The notes: generated from the sequence alone by a model not told the origin. 64,000 bases of DNA from Micromonospora parva (GCF_000718515.1 NZ_JNZS01000020.1:62001-126000), one strand, 5' to 3'. Shown: positions 35,701-43,898, counted from the first letter of the stretch. Numbers and translations are program-made.

Positions 35701-35954
35701 CGTACGACGGATGGCAGGCCCTCGGGCACGACCTGGGCCGGGCGCGAACCCTGCGCGACACCGGGATGGTCCGGGCGGCGGCCGGTGACCTGCCGGGGGC
35801 TCACACCGCCTGGGCCGACGCCCTGGCCGTGTTCACCAGGTTGGGCACCCGGGAGGCCGCGGAGGCTCCGGGCTGGCACCGGGCCTGCGGCCCCGACTGT
35901 GGCTCCGTCTTCGGGTCGCCCGCCGGCGGCCCGCTGGCCGTGTCGGCCGCCTGA
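32778..35954 (+). CDS. AfsR/SARP-type regulator with NB-ARC and TPR domains
   Basis: A 1058-residue AfsR-like regulator. The winged-helix domain (about 1-95, MELRILGELQIQV) and BTAD (about 100-245, ending DELGVDPGSELQLLH) are followed by a Pro-rich linker. An NB-ARC ATPase comes next, with Walker A SGPGGVGKTSL near 333 and IATSRARLTTVPGAHHVEL, then a C-terminal TPR region from about 740. The GTG start at 32778 matches the family N-terminus and has GGGGGCGA upstream; the frame is open to 32664, so a longer N-terminus is possible. It sits divergent to the peptidoglycan-hydrolase pair. Confidence 0.85.
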   Translation: MELRILGELQIQVAGRPIELGPLKQRLVLAALAVDVGRGVPVEMLIDRVWDGSPPADARGVLYTYITRIRRLLAAAALGEGVSPITVARRAGGYQLEAADDRVDLRRLRTLSEQIQHLDADDPRRAQLLRQAVELWRGDPLDGLPGDWAARVRERLRQQALGTLVEWAESELRQGRPGPVADRLSQALERDPLTEPLVLHLMRALHLGGRRAEALDQYARTRALLSDELGVDPGSELQLLHQRILRDESVPRPAVEREPTPPPAVAPPQPVASTDPDEQDQPDDAPRAGRAGPGCQLPPPLPDHTGCEAEIEQALTALAQPQQTLTARPPLMLSGPGGVGKTSLSVRLAHLLRTSYPDGQIFVGLDGRRSDPVSVLNQVLRALGVSNVQQLRSTEEKLGQYRSAISGRRILIVLDAAVSAEEVRPLVPGDSGCALIATSRARLTTVPGAHHVELTMFNSQQSLALLGQMIGADRVAREPAAAQTLVELCAGLPLALRIVGARLTARPHQRIARLADRLRNERNRLDEMTADGLAVRLSVAVSYQGLDPAARRIFRLLGFMGAPTFAEWLGAALLGEPVDVTEDLLDLLVDARLIEVVSDPVHRTVRYRMHDLVRLYAYERAVEEDSTAELHTAVARVLTAATELSERLGERLPHAVPPLYRQPPMPVSLQSCVLAADHLRPGWLDAEGACLVAAVERAAELDMDAAACALADALVFASFAVRNDFVSWDRTHAAAIGVARRTGNRVAQAVIECGIGLLRYKEDRFDEAERYFPAAVALFDEAGHQAGAAAARNGLGTVLREVGRHHEAIPLLTAAAETLARLGDENGAAHARYGLGHCHRELGDDAAATARLGEAIGAYRTLGHWRGEAIATRAIGLVHRARGELGEAEEWCTRAHALIVEHQDEHIACYTSQALAKIWLRQGKVDQARGPLDRSLITCKRLHDRLGTALVQRTIGELHLAAGHLDDAVRALGLAYDGWQALGHDLGRARTLRDTGMVRAAAGDLPGAHTAWADALAVFTRLGTREAAEAPGWHRACGPDCGSVFGSPAGGPLAVSAA

Positions 35955-36073
35955 AAGGCCGCTCCGCCTGCGGATTCAAGGTTTGTTCCAGCTCTGGCAG
36001 AGGCACGGCTCCTACCGTCGTCGGCGGGTCCGGGAAGTCAATCCGACCCGACCGACGAGGTAGGGAGTCAGCT

Positions 36074-36679
36074 GTGCGAGTTCGAGGCAGTGACGTGGCG
36101 ATGGCGGTGGCGATGGCCCTGACGTGTGCGGTGGCGGGATGTGGGCAACCCGCCCCGCGCTCGGTCGGAGCGCCGGCCGCCAGCTCGCCCGGGTCCACCC
36201 CGTCGACACCACCGCCGACCGGTGGTCCGTCGCCCTCCGTCGACACTGCGCCGACCGCGACCGCCGGGCCGACCGCGAACGCCGGGCGGGGCCCGGCGAG
36301 CGACGCGGCGACCGTCGCCGGTGACGGTTCGGGTCGGGCCGCCGCCGGTGCCGGCGCACCAGCGGAAGGCGGCGGAGCGCCGGATCGGGCAATCGACACC
36401 GACACCACCTGTACGCCCAGCACGTTGCAGGCGGCCAGCCAGGCGCTGCTGGGCGGCGTGCGGATCGCCCGAGTGGAGGTCTTCGCCTGTCGGAACTCCT
36501 ATGCCCGGCTGACCGCCGTACCGGCCGGCTCGCCGGACACCCTTCCCGAACCGCAGATCTTTTTGAAGCGGTCCGGGGCGCAGTGGCAGCTCGCCGGGCA
36601 GGCGGCGGCGAACATCGACTGTGGCGACGGCGGCCTGGCACCGGCCATCAGCACGGCCTGCGGCGCGCTGGCCGGTTGA
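36074..36679 (+). CDS. Hypothetical lipoprotein
   Basis: A 201-residue predicted lipoprotein. The signal peptide has the lipobox AVAGC with Cys23. A low-complexity Pro/Ser/Thr/Ala/Gly segment (about 25-105) acts as a spacer. The C-terminal domain (about 110-201) has three Cys (TTCTPSTL, VFACRNSYARL and NIDCGDGGL) and a fourth near the end (STACGAL), so two disulfides are likely. The GTG start has GGGAG upstream. No family is recognised. It lies 119 bases after the SARP gene and may share regulation with it. Confidence 0.7.
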   Translation: MRVRGSDVAMAVAMALTCAVAGCGQPAPRSVGAPAASSPGSTPSTPPPTGGPSPSVDTAPTATAGPTANAGRGPASDAATVAGDGSGRAAAGAGAPAEGGGAPDRAIDTDTTCTPSTLQAASQALLGGVRIARVEVFACRNSYARLTAVPAGSPDTLPEPQIFLKRSGAQWQLAGQAAANIDCGDGGLAPAISTACGALAG

Positions 36680-36718
36680 CGTCCGGCGTGGACCGCTGCT
36701 CGCGTTGGCGGTGCCCGT

Positions 36719-38353
36719 TCAGAGCGCCTCGCTGTCGTCGGAGAGCGTGGGGCCGGCGGCGGCGGGCACCAGGTGTCGGACCTCGGGCTCCCCGTCGGTC
36801 AGCTCCCGGGCCCGTTGCTCGGCCGCGCGGTCCTCACCGGTCAACCGGCCGCCGTGCTGGCGCAGGTGCTCGTCCCAGGACGGCACCACATACACCTCGA
36901 CGAAGCGATCCACCGTCTCGGCCGGGCGAAACAGCCCCCAGCGCATCGCCCCGGTCCGCTGCCGCGCGCCACGCACCAGGTCCATCGCCGCCAGGAACTG
37001 TTGGGCCCGCTCCGGCCGGACGGTGTACTGCACCGTCACCAGCACCGGCCCCACCCCCGGGTCCGGTTCGTGCGCCAGGTGCAACTGTGGCCAGTACGCC
37101 GCCGGTTCACGGTTCACCGACCGGAGGTCGGGCAGCGGCCAGATCCGGCTCGTCAGGGTGCCGACCAGCATCAGCGCCGCCGCCGCCAGGTACGCGAGGA
37201 CCAACCCGCCCATGTCGGCCACCAGCCCCCAGAGCAGCGCGCCGACCGCCTGCCCACCGGCGAAGCACACCTGGTAGACGGCCAGGCCCCGCGCGCGTAC
37301 CCAGCTGGGCAGGAAGAGCTGCATCTCGGCATTGACGTTGGCCAGCACGGTCACCCAGGCCATCCCGGCGGGCAGCAGGGCGAGCAGCACCAGCGGCACC
37401 ACCGGCACGGTGCCGACCACGGTCAGCGCCACCGTGAACAGAGCCCCGGCGATCAGCAGGAGCTGGTTGGCCGACAGTCGGGTGCGGATCACGGCCAGCA
37501 GCACACCGCCACCGATGGCGCCCACGCCGAGGGCGGCCAGCAGCACCCCGTACCCACCGGAGCCCAGCCCCAGCCGGCGACTCGCGACCAACGGCAGCAA
37601 CGCCCACAACGCGCTGGCCGGGACCACGAAGACCAACGCGCGGCGCAACAGCCGGCGCACCGTCGGCGAGTGACGGACGTAGCGGCTGCCGGCCCGCAAC
37701 GCGGCGGTGAACCGCTCGGGCACCTCGACCGCGCGGGCGTTGTCGGGCCGCCAGCGCCACAGCGCGTACGCGAAGACGCCGAAGGCGACCGCGTTGATGC
37801 CGAAGACCGGGGCGACGCCGGTACGGGCGATCAGCACACCGGCCACCGCGGGACCGACCGCCCGCGCCACGTTCACGCTGATCGAACCGAGCGCGGACGC
37901 CGACCGCAGCTGGTCCTGCGGCACCAGCTCCGGGATCACCGCCGCCCAGGCCGGCAGGGTCAACGCCTGCCCGACCCCGAACGCGAAGGTGAGGGTGAGC
38001 AGCAGCGCCGGCGGCATCCGGCCGGTGACTGTGAGCAGTGTCAACGCCACCGCCACCGCCACCAGGAACAGCTGCACGGCGATCAGCAGGTGCCGGCGGT
38101 CGAAGCTGTCGGCCAGCACCCCGGCGGGCAACGCCAGCAGCAGCACCGGCAGCAGACTGGCCGTCTGCACCAACGCGACCAGGGTGGGGGCGTTGGAGTG
38201 GTTGATCAGCAGCCACTGCGCGCCGACGGTCTGCATCCAGGTGCCGATGTTGGCGGCGAGCAGGGCCAGCCACAGGTTGCGGTAGACCGCCGTCCGCAGC
38301 GGCGCCCACGCCGAGGCCGGACGGTCGGCGGGTCCGGCTGCGGCCGTCACCAC
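36719..38353 (-). CDS. MFS transporter (MFS_3/EntS-like) with C-terminal extension
   Basis: A 544-residue major-facilitator exporter. Twelve transmembrane helices occupy about 15-410, with signatures NIGTWMQTVGAQWLL, GVLADSFDRRHLL and FGVGQALTLPAWAAVIPELV. A soluble C-terminal domain (about 435-530: VLVTVQYTVRPERAQQFLAAM, DRFVEVYVVPSWDEHLRQH) resembles the antibiotic-monooxygenase/ferredoxin-like fold seen in MFS_3 proteins. The GTG start overlaps the upstream SDR gene by seven bases, so the two are one transcription unit. It probably exports a small molecule modified by that SDR. Confidence 0.85.
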   Translation of the reverse strand: MVTAAAGPADRPASAWAPLRTAVYRNLWLALLAANIGTWMQTVGAQWLLINHSNAPTLVALVQTASLLPVLLLALPAGVLADSFDRRHLLIAVQLFLVAVAVALTLLTVTGRMPPALLLTLTFAFGVGQALTLPAWAAVIPELVPQDQLRSASALGSISVNVARAVGPAVAGVLIARTGVAPVFGINAVAFGVFAYALWRWRPDNARAVEVPERFTAALRAGSRYVRHSPTVRRLLRRALVFVVPASALWALLPLVASRRLGLGSGGYGVLLAALGVGAIGGGVLLAVIRTRLSANQLLLIAGALFTVALTVVGTVPVVPLVLLALLPAGMAWVTVLANVNAEMQLFLPSWVRARGLAVYQVCFAGGQAVGALLWGLVADMGGLVLAYLAAAALMLVGTLTSRIWPLPDLRSVNREPAAYWPQLHLAHEPDPGVGPVLVTVQYTVRPERAQQFLAAMDLVRGARQRTGAMRWGLFRPAETVDRFVEVYVVPSWDEHLRQHGGRLTGEDRAAEQRARELTDGEPEVRHLVPAAAGPTLSDDSEAL

Positions 38354-39042
38354 CGCCCGTCCGCGCGCAGCACGCGCTCACCGGAGACGTAGAGGTCGTC
38401 GGGTTCGAGCAGCAGCAACCGGACGACCTCGGTGGCGACCTGTTCGGGCATGGCGTACACCTCGTCCAGGAACTCGGCACCCACCCGTTCCTGCAGTCGG
38501 GTCGGCATCGGCCCGGGGTGCAGCTGCATCACCTTGACCCGGTTGCTGTGCTGCGCCTCGGCCAGCGAGTCGACCAGGCTGTTGCCGTAGCTCTTGGTGG
38601 CCCGGTAGACGGGGATGCCGGGCCGGGGGGCCGCCAACGCCAGCGCGCCGATGTAGACGACGTTGCCGTGGCCCTGCCGGTCAAGGTGCCGCACCGCCTC
38701 CCGCAGCAGGTACGTGATGCCCAGAACGTTGATCTCCACGGCCCGCCGGATGTGCTCCACCGACAGGTCCCCCAGGTCGCCGCCCGCCCACATGGAGGCG
38801 CAGGCCGCCACCCCGTCGATGGTGCCGTAGCGCTCGACCACCCCGGCGAAGGAGTCGCGGACCTGCTCGTAGGAGGAGACGTCGCAGACCGCCCCGTCGC
38901 AACCCAACTCGTCGGTCGCCGCGGCGACCTCGGCCGGCACGTTGCCGAACACCACAACCCGGTGCTCGTCGACGAGCAGTCGGGCCACCGCGAGACCGAG
39001 ACCGCTGGTCCCGCCGACCACCACGAAGGTTCTGGCACCCAT
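38347..39042 (-). CDS. SDR-family oxidoreductase
   Basis: A 231-residue short-chain dehydrogenase/reductase. The cofactor motif GGTSGLG lies at 10-16, Tyr146/Lys150 in PVYRATK form the catalytic pair, and a GPMPTRL segment follows. The usual catalytic Ser strand reads VVYIGALALA, so Ser is replaced; NNAG is replaced by AACAS. Activity may be reduced or altered. The ATG at 39042 has GGAGAGAC upstream; the longer frame extends antisense over the histidine kinase. It is the first gene of an operon with the MFS exporter and divergent from a two-component system. Confidence 0.82.
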   Translation of the reverse strand: MGARTFVVVGGTSGLGLAVARLLVDEHRVVVFGNVPAEVAAATDELGCDGAVCDVSSYEQVRDSFAGVVERYGTIDGVAACASMWAGGDLGDLSVEHIRRAVEINVLGITYLLREAVRHLDRQGHGNVVYIGALALAAPRPGIPVYRATKSYGNSLVDSLAEAQHSNRVKVMQLHPGPMPTRLQERVGAEFLDEVYAMPEQVATEVVRLLLLEPDDLYVSGERVLRADGRW

Positions 39043-39191
39043 GTCTCTCCAGCCGCCGCCGACACCGGTCACGCAGGCCGCGTGACGGCCCGTTCTTCCC
39101 CTTTCCGGACCCCGCACACCCGTTCGCGGGTAGTGCTGGGCATACCCCGAAGAGTGGATCTGGACGGCTGGGGCAGCCAGCCGCTGCCGAT

Positions 39192-39197
39192 TAGCGT
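39192..39197 (+). promoter_or_regulatory. -10 hexamer of a leaderless promoter
   Basis: TAGCGT lies seven bases before the ATG at 39205 of the histidine kinase gene. No ribosome-binding site is present. Confidence 0.5.
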
Positions 39198-39204
39198 CTG
39201 CGGC

Positions 39205-40497
39205 ATGACCACGGAACACCCTTCGCACCTGGCCGAGGCGCTGCGCCGCCGCCGCTGGCTGCTCACCGCGTGGCCCTGGCGGGCGCTGGCCTACCTGGTG
39301 ACCACCGTGCCGATCGCCGGCGTGCTCACCGTCGGGCTGCTCGTCATCGGCGCGCCCCTGCTGGCCGCCGTCAACGCGTTCCGCCTGCACGGCCGGCCGC
39401 CGAGCGTCGCGCTGACGCTGTTCCTGGCCACCGGCAGCCTCATCCTGCTGGCGTTGGCCCCGCTGGTCAGCTTTCCGGTGGCCGCCGTCGAGCGGTGGCG
39501 GGTCGGGCTCGTCGACGGTCGTGCGCTGCCCTCGTCGCCGTGGCCGGGCCTGGTCGCCCGCTACCGCAGCGCCGCGACCTGGCGGGAGGTGGCGTACCTG
39601 TTCTGGCTGGGCGGCTTCGCGCCGGTCGCGTACTGGGTGTTCCTGCTGCTGGTCCTGCTGGACCTCGGGATGATCTCCAGCCCCTGGCTGGCCGGCGACG
39701 CCAACCAGCCGGTGGTGATCTGGCAGCCGATCGACAGCACCGGCGAAGCCGTCCCGTACGCGATCGTGGGGGTGCTGCTGATCCCGGTGCTCTGGTACGC
39801 CGTCGGCCTGCTCGCCGCCGTGCAGGCGGCCGTGGCCCGGTGGCTGCTGGCTCATCCGGTGGACGCGGCGGCGCTGCGCGAGGTCACCCGCTCCCGCACC
39901 CGACTGGTCGGGGCGTACGAGGCCGAACGCCGCCGCATCGAACGCGACCTGCACGACGGCGCACAGCCCCGACTCACCAGCCTCACCCTGCAGCTGGGGC
40001 TGGCCCGGCTGGACGTGCCCGAGGACTCCCCCGCCTCCCGACCCCTCGCCGTGGCGCACGACCAGGCAAGGGGCCTGATGGTGATGCTGCGGCAGTTGGT
40101 GCACGGCATCCGCCCGCAGAGTCTCACCGACCTCGGCCTGGCCGGTGCGGTACGCGAACTGGCCGACGCCGCCACCATCCCGGTCACCGTGCGCGCCGAC
40201 CTGCACGGCGAGCTGCCGGAGATCGTGGAGACCACCGCCTACTTCGTGGTCTCCGAGGCGCTGGGCAACGTCGCCCGGCACGCCCGGGCTACCCGCGCCG
40301 ACGTCCGCCTCACCCAGGCCGGCGGTGACCTCGTCGTCGAGGTGACCGACGACGGCCACGGCGGCGCCGACCCGGCGCGGGGCACCGGCCTGACCGGGCT
40401 CGCCGACCGGGTCGCCGCCGTGGGCGGCCGGCTGCTGCTGTCCAGCCCGGCCGGCGGGCCTACAGTGGTGCGGGTGGAGCTGCCATGCCGTCGGTGA
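39205..40497 (+). CDS. NarL-family sensor histidine kinase
   Basis: A 430-residue membrane sensor kinase. Several N-terminal transmembrane segments (about 25-215) make a membrane sensor with little extracellular domain. The HisKA_3 dimerisation helix carries the phosphoacceptor His250 in RIERDLHDGAQPRLTSL. The HATPase domain (about 325-430) has VVSEALGNVARHARAT, VEVTDDGHGGAD and GTGLTGLADRVAAVGG. The gene overlaps its response regulator by 13 bases. A -10-like TAGCGT seven bases upstream of the ATG suggests a leaderless message. The ligand is unknown; the divergent SDR-MFS operon is a likely target. Confidence 0.88.
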   Translation: MTTEHPSHLAEALRRRRWLLTAWPWRALAYLVTTVPIAGVLTVGLLVIGAPLLAAVNAFRLHGRPPSVALTLFLATGSLILLALAPLVSFPVAAVERWRVGLVDGRALPSSPWPGLVARYRSAATWREVAYLFWLGGFAPVAYWVFLLLVLLDLGMISSPWLAGDANQPVVIWQPIDSTGEAVPYAIVGVLLIPVLWYAVGLLAAVQAAVARWLLAHPVDAAALREVTRSRTRLVGAYEAERRRIERDLHDGAQPRLTSLTLQLGLARLDVPEDSPASRPLAVAHDQARGLMVMLRQLVHGIRPQSLTDLGLAGAVRELADAATIPVTVRADLHGELPEIVETTAYFVVSEALGNVARHARATRADVRLTQAGGDLVVEVTDDGHGGADPARGTGLTGLADRVAAVGGRLLLSSPAGGPTVVRVELPCRR

Positions 40498-41150
40498 CCC
40501 GGGTGGTGCTCGCCGAGGACGAGGTGCTGCTGCGCGAGGGTCTGGTGGCGCTGCTGAACCGCTTCGACTTCACTGTCTGCGCCGCCGTCGGCTCCGCACC
40601 GGACCTGCTGGCCGCGGCCCGCGAACACCAACCGGACCTGGTGCTGACCGACATCCGGATGCCACCGGGCCGCCGCGACGACGGGCTGCGCGCGGCCGTC
40701 GCGTTGCGCGCCGACCGACCCCAGCTGCCGGTCGTGGTGCTCAGCCAGTACGTGCAGACCGGCTACGCGGCGGCGCTGCTGGACAGCGGCGACGGCCAAC
40801 GGGTGGGCTACCTGCTCAAGGACCGCGTCGCCGAGGTCACCGAGTTCGTCGACACGCTGCGCCGGGTCGCCGACGGCGGCACGGCCATCGACCCGGACGT
40901 GGTCCGGCAGCTTCTGCACCGCCCCCGCGATCCGCTCGCCGCGCTGTCCGCCCGGGAGCGCGAGGTGTTGGCGCTGCTCGCCGAGGGGCGCTCCAACGCG
41001 TCGATCGCCGGCCGCCTGCACGTCAGCGAGGCGGCGGTCGGCAAGCACGTCGGCAACATCCTGGTGAAGCTCGACCTGCCCCCCAGCGACGACACCAACC
41101 GCCGGGTGCTCGCGGTCCTCACCTACCTGCGCGCCGACGCCGCGAGCTGA
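40485..41150 (+). CDS. NarL/LuxR-family response regulator
   Basis: A 221-residue response regulator. The receiver domain (about 5-125) has acidic residues Glu11/Asp12, phosphoacceptor Asp56 (LVLTDIRMPPG) and the conserved Lys in GYLLKDRV. The C-terminal LuxR helix-turn-helix (about 150-215) reads LSAREREVLALLAEGRSNASIA and AAVGKHVGNILVKL. The start lies inside the kinase gene (13-base overlap), so translation is coupled. It activates or represses DNA once phosphorylated by the kinase. Confidence 0.9.
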   Translation: MPSVTRVVLAEDEVLLREGLVALLNRFDFTVCAAVGSAPDLLAAAREHQPDLVLTDIRMPPGRRDDGLRAAVALRADRPQLPVVVLSQYVQTGYAAALLDSGDGQRVGYLLKDRVAEVTEFVDTLRRVADGGTAIDPDVVRQLLHRPRDPLAALSAREREVLALLAEGRSNASIAGRLHVSEAAVGKHVGNILVKLDLPPSDDTNRRVLAVLTYLRADAAS

Positions 41151-41249
41151 CCAGCGCCGGGCCGCGACCGGGCACGACCGCCCGGGGCGTAGATTCGATC
41201 AGCGGGGCCGCCGTCACCAGGGCACGGCCCGGGGAGACGGGGGCACGGC

Positions 41250-42311
41250 ATGGCGAAGGCGCTGCGGGTTGGTCTGCTGGGGTACGGGCTGGCGGGCCGG
41301 GTGTTCCACGCGCCGCTGATCGCCGCGACCCCGGGCCTGCGGCTCGACGCCATCGTGACCCGTGATCCGCAGCGGCGCGAGCAGGCCCGACAGCACTTCC
41401 CGGACGCCCGCCTGGTCGACGACGCCGACGAGCTGTGGCGTACCCCTGCTGACCTGGACCTGGTCGTGGTGGCGACGCCGAACCGGCAGCACGTGCCGAT
41501 GGCGCGCGCGGCGCTCGCCGCCGGCCTGCCAGTCGTCGTCGACAAGCCCCTCTCCCCGACCGCCGCGGAGGGCCGCACGCTGGTCGACGAGGCGACCGAG
41601 CGCGGGGTGCCGCTGACGGTCTTTCAGAACCGCCGCTGGGACGGCGACTTCCTGACCGTCCGCCACCTGGTCGAGCGGGGCGAGTTGGGGCGGGTGCTGC
41701 GCTTCGAGTCCCGGTTCGAGCGGTTCCGCCCGACCATCAAGCCGGGCTGGCGGGAGCTCGCCGGCCCGGAGGAGGCCGGTGGTGCCCTCTTCGACCTCGG
41801 CGCCCACCTCGTCGACCAGGCGGTGCAGCTGTTCGGCCGGGTCGACCGCGTCTACGCGGAGGTGGACCGTCGCCGCGCGGGCGCAGCCGTCGACGACGAC
41901 GCCTTCGTGGCGTTGACCCACGCCAACGGGGTCCACTCGCACCTGTGGATGGGCGCGGTGACCGCTCAGCTCGGGCCGCGCCTGCGGGTGCTGGGCGATC
42001 GGGCCGGCTACACCAGCTACGGGCTGGACGTGCAGGAGGCGGCGCTGCACGACGGCGGCCGACCGGACCAGCCGGGCTGGGGCGAGGTCCCGCCGGAGCG
42101 CTACGGCCTGCTCGGTGTCGACGGTGACCTGCGGCCGGTGCCGACCGCGCCGGGCGCGTACCAGAGTTTCTACGCACAGGTGGCGGCCGCGTTGCGCGAC
42201 GGCACACCGATGCCGGTGGACCCACGGGACTCGGTCCACACGGTCGAGCTGATCGAGCTGGCGCACCGGTCGGCGGCCGAGGGCGTGGTGCTGCCGGTCC
42301 CGACCGTCTGA
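41250..42311 (+). CDS. Gfo/Idh/MocA-family oxidoreductase
   Basis: A 353-residue NAD(P)-dependent oxidoreductase. The N-terminal Rossmann domain has GLLGYGLAGRVFHAPLI and LVVVATPNRQHVPMA, and the DKPLSPTAAEG loop carries the conserved Lys of the EKP-type motif. The C-terminal beta-sheet domain has the GGALFDLGAHLVDQAVQLFG block with the catalytic-type His. It acts on sugars, inositols or related polyols; the substrate is not evident. The ATG at 41250 has GGGAGACGGGGG upstream. It stands alone after the two-component genes. Confidence 0.88.
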   Translation: MAKALRVGLLGYGLAGRVFHAPLIAATPGLRLDAIVTRDPQRREQARQHFPDARLVDDADELWRTPADLDLVVVATPNRQHVPMARAALAAGLPVVVDKPLSPTAAEGRTLVDEATERGVPLTVFQNRRWDGDFLTVRHLVERGELGRVLRFESRFERFRPTIKPGWRELAGPEEAGGALFDLGAHLVDQAVQLFGRVDRVYAEVDRRRAGAAVDDDAFVALTHANGVHSHLWMGAVTAQLGPRLRVLGDRAGYTSYGLDVQEAALHDGGRPDQPGWGEVPPERYGLLGVDGDLRPVPTAPGAYQSFYAQVAAALRDGTPMPVDPRDSVHTVELIELAHRSAAEGVVLPVPTV

Positions 42312-42533
42312 CCGGTTCGCACGTCCCGTCACCTGGGCTGCTGAGGCGTACGCGGAAAACCGGTGGAGCGGCGCCGCCGTGCGCCGTTACCGTGCTGCGC
42401 AACCACGTCGTCTAGGCAAGGACGTGCCGTTGTACACCCTGTGAGACCTCCCGAGAGCTGATCTGTCGCGCGTCGCGCCTGTGCGCCGCGCTCCTTTTTG
42501 CTGCGGACTTCTCACTGAAACCGGTGTACCTCT

Positions 42534-43082
42534 GTGCTCATCAATTGGGCCGTCGTGCCCACCTGCCTGCCCATCATTCGCCGCCGTTGCCACGGGTGCG
42601 CGTCCCAGCGCCTTCGGGCGAGCGGCAAGTTCCGGGTCAACGCCAACCACAAGCTCATCGATACCTGGCTGCTCGCGCTCTGTACCGAGTGCGGGGAGAC
42701 GGCGAAGCTCACCGTCCTGGAGCGGATGACCGTGCGCACCATCCCACCCGAGATGCTGGACCGGCTCCACGCCAACGAGCCCGGCCTGACCGCCGAACTG
42801 CTCCAGGATCCGGACGTCCAGCACCGCAACCGGTTCACCCTGGACTGGACCGACGCCTGGCGTCTCGACACCGCCGGATCGGATCACCTGGACTGTGACG
42901 TGCTCGACGTCGCGGTCCGCAACGCGGCACGGATCCCGGTCCGGCCGACCCGGCTGATCGCCGACGGTTGTGGTCTGTCGCGGGGCGAGGTCAGCCGACT
43001 CATCACGGAGGGGAAGGTTGTTTCGGCGGCCCGGTTGAGCGGCAAGCTCTCCGGCGACTTCACCTTCACGCTGAAACGCTGA
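42534..43082 (+). CDS. DUF1062 family protein
   Basis: A 182-residue cytoplasmic protein matching the DUF1062 family. The N-terminal zinc-ribbon-like part reads LINWAVVPTCLPIIRRRCHGC, with a second Cys pair in ALCTECGE about 30 residues later. The C-terminal half is helical with the conserved VRPTRLIADGCGLSRGEVSRLITEGKV, which resembles a helix-turn-helix or S4-like fold. The start is a GTG without a good ribosome-binding site. The family function is unknown; the paired CxxC motifs suggest zinc binding and the C-terminus nucleic-acid contact. Confidence 0.78.
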   Translation: MLINWAVVPTCLPIIRRRCHGCASQRLRASGKFRVNANHKLIDTWLLALCTECGETAKLTVLERMTVRTIPPEMLDRLHANEPGLTAELLQDPDVQHRNRFTLDWTDAWRLDTAGSDHLDCDVLDVAVRNAARIPVRPTRLIADGCGLSRGEVSRLITEGKVVSAARLSGKLSGDFTFTLKR

Positions 43083-43186
43083 CCCGTCCTCGGGGTCTGT
43101 CCGGCACGACGCCGGGCAGGCCCCGAGGGCCTGTTCCACAAGAACTGGCCGGCCTGCGGCGGGCCCGGACGACGACCGGCGGCGTT

Positions 43187-43229
43187 GCGGTTTCGTCCGG
43201 ATACGACACCGGTATCCGGACGAAACCGC
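43187..43229. repeat. Perfect 18-bp inverted repeat
   Basis: Left arm 43187-43204 (begins GCGGTTTCGTCC), 7-base loop, right arm 43212-43229 (begins GTATCCGGACG). All 18 positions pair. It lies 105 bases after the DUF1062 stop and also falls inside the reading frame of a short minus-strand gene start, which it appears to interrupt. Confidence 0.85.
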
Positions 43230-43316
43230 GCCTTGCCGGAGGTCGGCGAGCCGGCGCTCGGCCTCCCGGATCTCCTCGTCGAGCCTGCTGTTCTCCTCGT
43301 CGGGGCCCTGCGACAT
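43230..43316 (-). pseudogene. Start of a small coiled-coil protein, interrupted by an inverted repeat
   Basis: An ATG at 43316 has a strong GGAGGTC ribosome-binding site six bases upstream and begins MSQGPDEENSRLDEEIREAE, then RRLADLRQGA, a convincing charged helix. After about 31 residues the frame runs into the 18-bp inverted repeat and then continues antisense over the DUF1062 gene with Arg/Pro-rich nonsense. Either the real gene once continued and was truncated, or the repeat was inserted. The rest is not supported as coding. Confidence 0.45.
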
Positions 43317-43519
43317 GGGCGACCTCCATCGGGCGCGACCGGCAGCCCTGCGAGTACCCGAACTGACGGCGGGGACACGAGGGCCCGCCCGCTCTTGAGG
43401 CGGCGTGGCCGGTGGGTGACCGCTGCGCGCTGTCGGCACCGACGTACCGAGCGCCGGGCCGGTCGGCGGGCGCGCCGGGCTGGAACCCGGGAGCGTTGCC
43501 GACCCGGCCCGGTGCCGGA

Positions 43520-43741
43520 TCAGCGCTGCTTCAGCTCGCGCCAGGATGGGTGGGTGCCGCGCCAGGCGTCGGCGAGGATGGCCGCCGAGGCCCGGCTGGG
43601 GCACTGCTGCACCCGCTCACGACCCGACGCCCCACCGATCTGGGCGCGGACCTCCCAACCCTGCCCGTCAGTACGGATGTACACGTCCCGGCGCCCGCGC
43701 GGGGTCGTGTCTCCGTTCCACCAGTGCTCCTCCACCTTCAT
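43520..43741 (-). CDS. Small hypothetical protein (73 aa)
   Basis: A 73-residue soluble protein (begins MKVEEHWWNGDT, ends WRELKQR). Alternating polar/aromatic residues (DVYIRTDGQGWEVRAQIGG) suggest a small beta-sheet followed by a helix (SRASAAILADAW). A TATACG sequence lies eight bases upstream of the ATG and there is no ribosome-binding site, so it may be leaderless. It lies in a repeat-rich stretch between the DUF1062 and NYN genes. I do not recognise the family with confidence. Confidence 0.6.
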   Translation of the reverse strand: MKVEEHWWNGDTTPRGRRDVYIRTDGQGWEVRAQIGGASGRERVQQCPSRASAAILADAWRGTHPSWRELKQR

Positions 43742-43862
43742 TCGCCGACCGTATAGCAATTCCCGCCCCGAGGGTACGGCGCAGGTATGACCGGACCGGG
43801 GCAAGGGTGACAATCCGGGCGCATTTCCGCCCAACCGTTGACGGTTCGAAACCATAACGGGC

Positions 43863-43898
43863 GGTTCTCCCGCTCCTGAGTTGCGCATCAGGAGAACC
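43863..43898. repeat. Imperfect hairpin, GGTTCTCC / GGAGAACC
   Basis: GGTTCTCC at about 43863 and GGAGAACC near 43891 flank inner CCTGA and TCAGG arms. It lies upstream of the small minus-strand gene and between it and the larger inverted repeat. Confidence 0.45.

Noticed and set aside
42387..43316. Full-length minus-strand gene antisense to the DUF1062 gene
   Set aside because: Only the first 30 or so residues look coding; the remainder crosses the inverted repeat and opposes a gene with a conserved family match.
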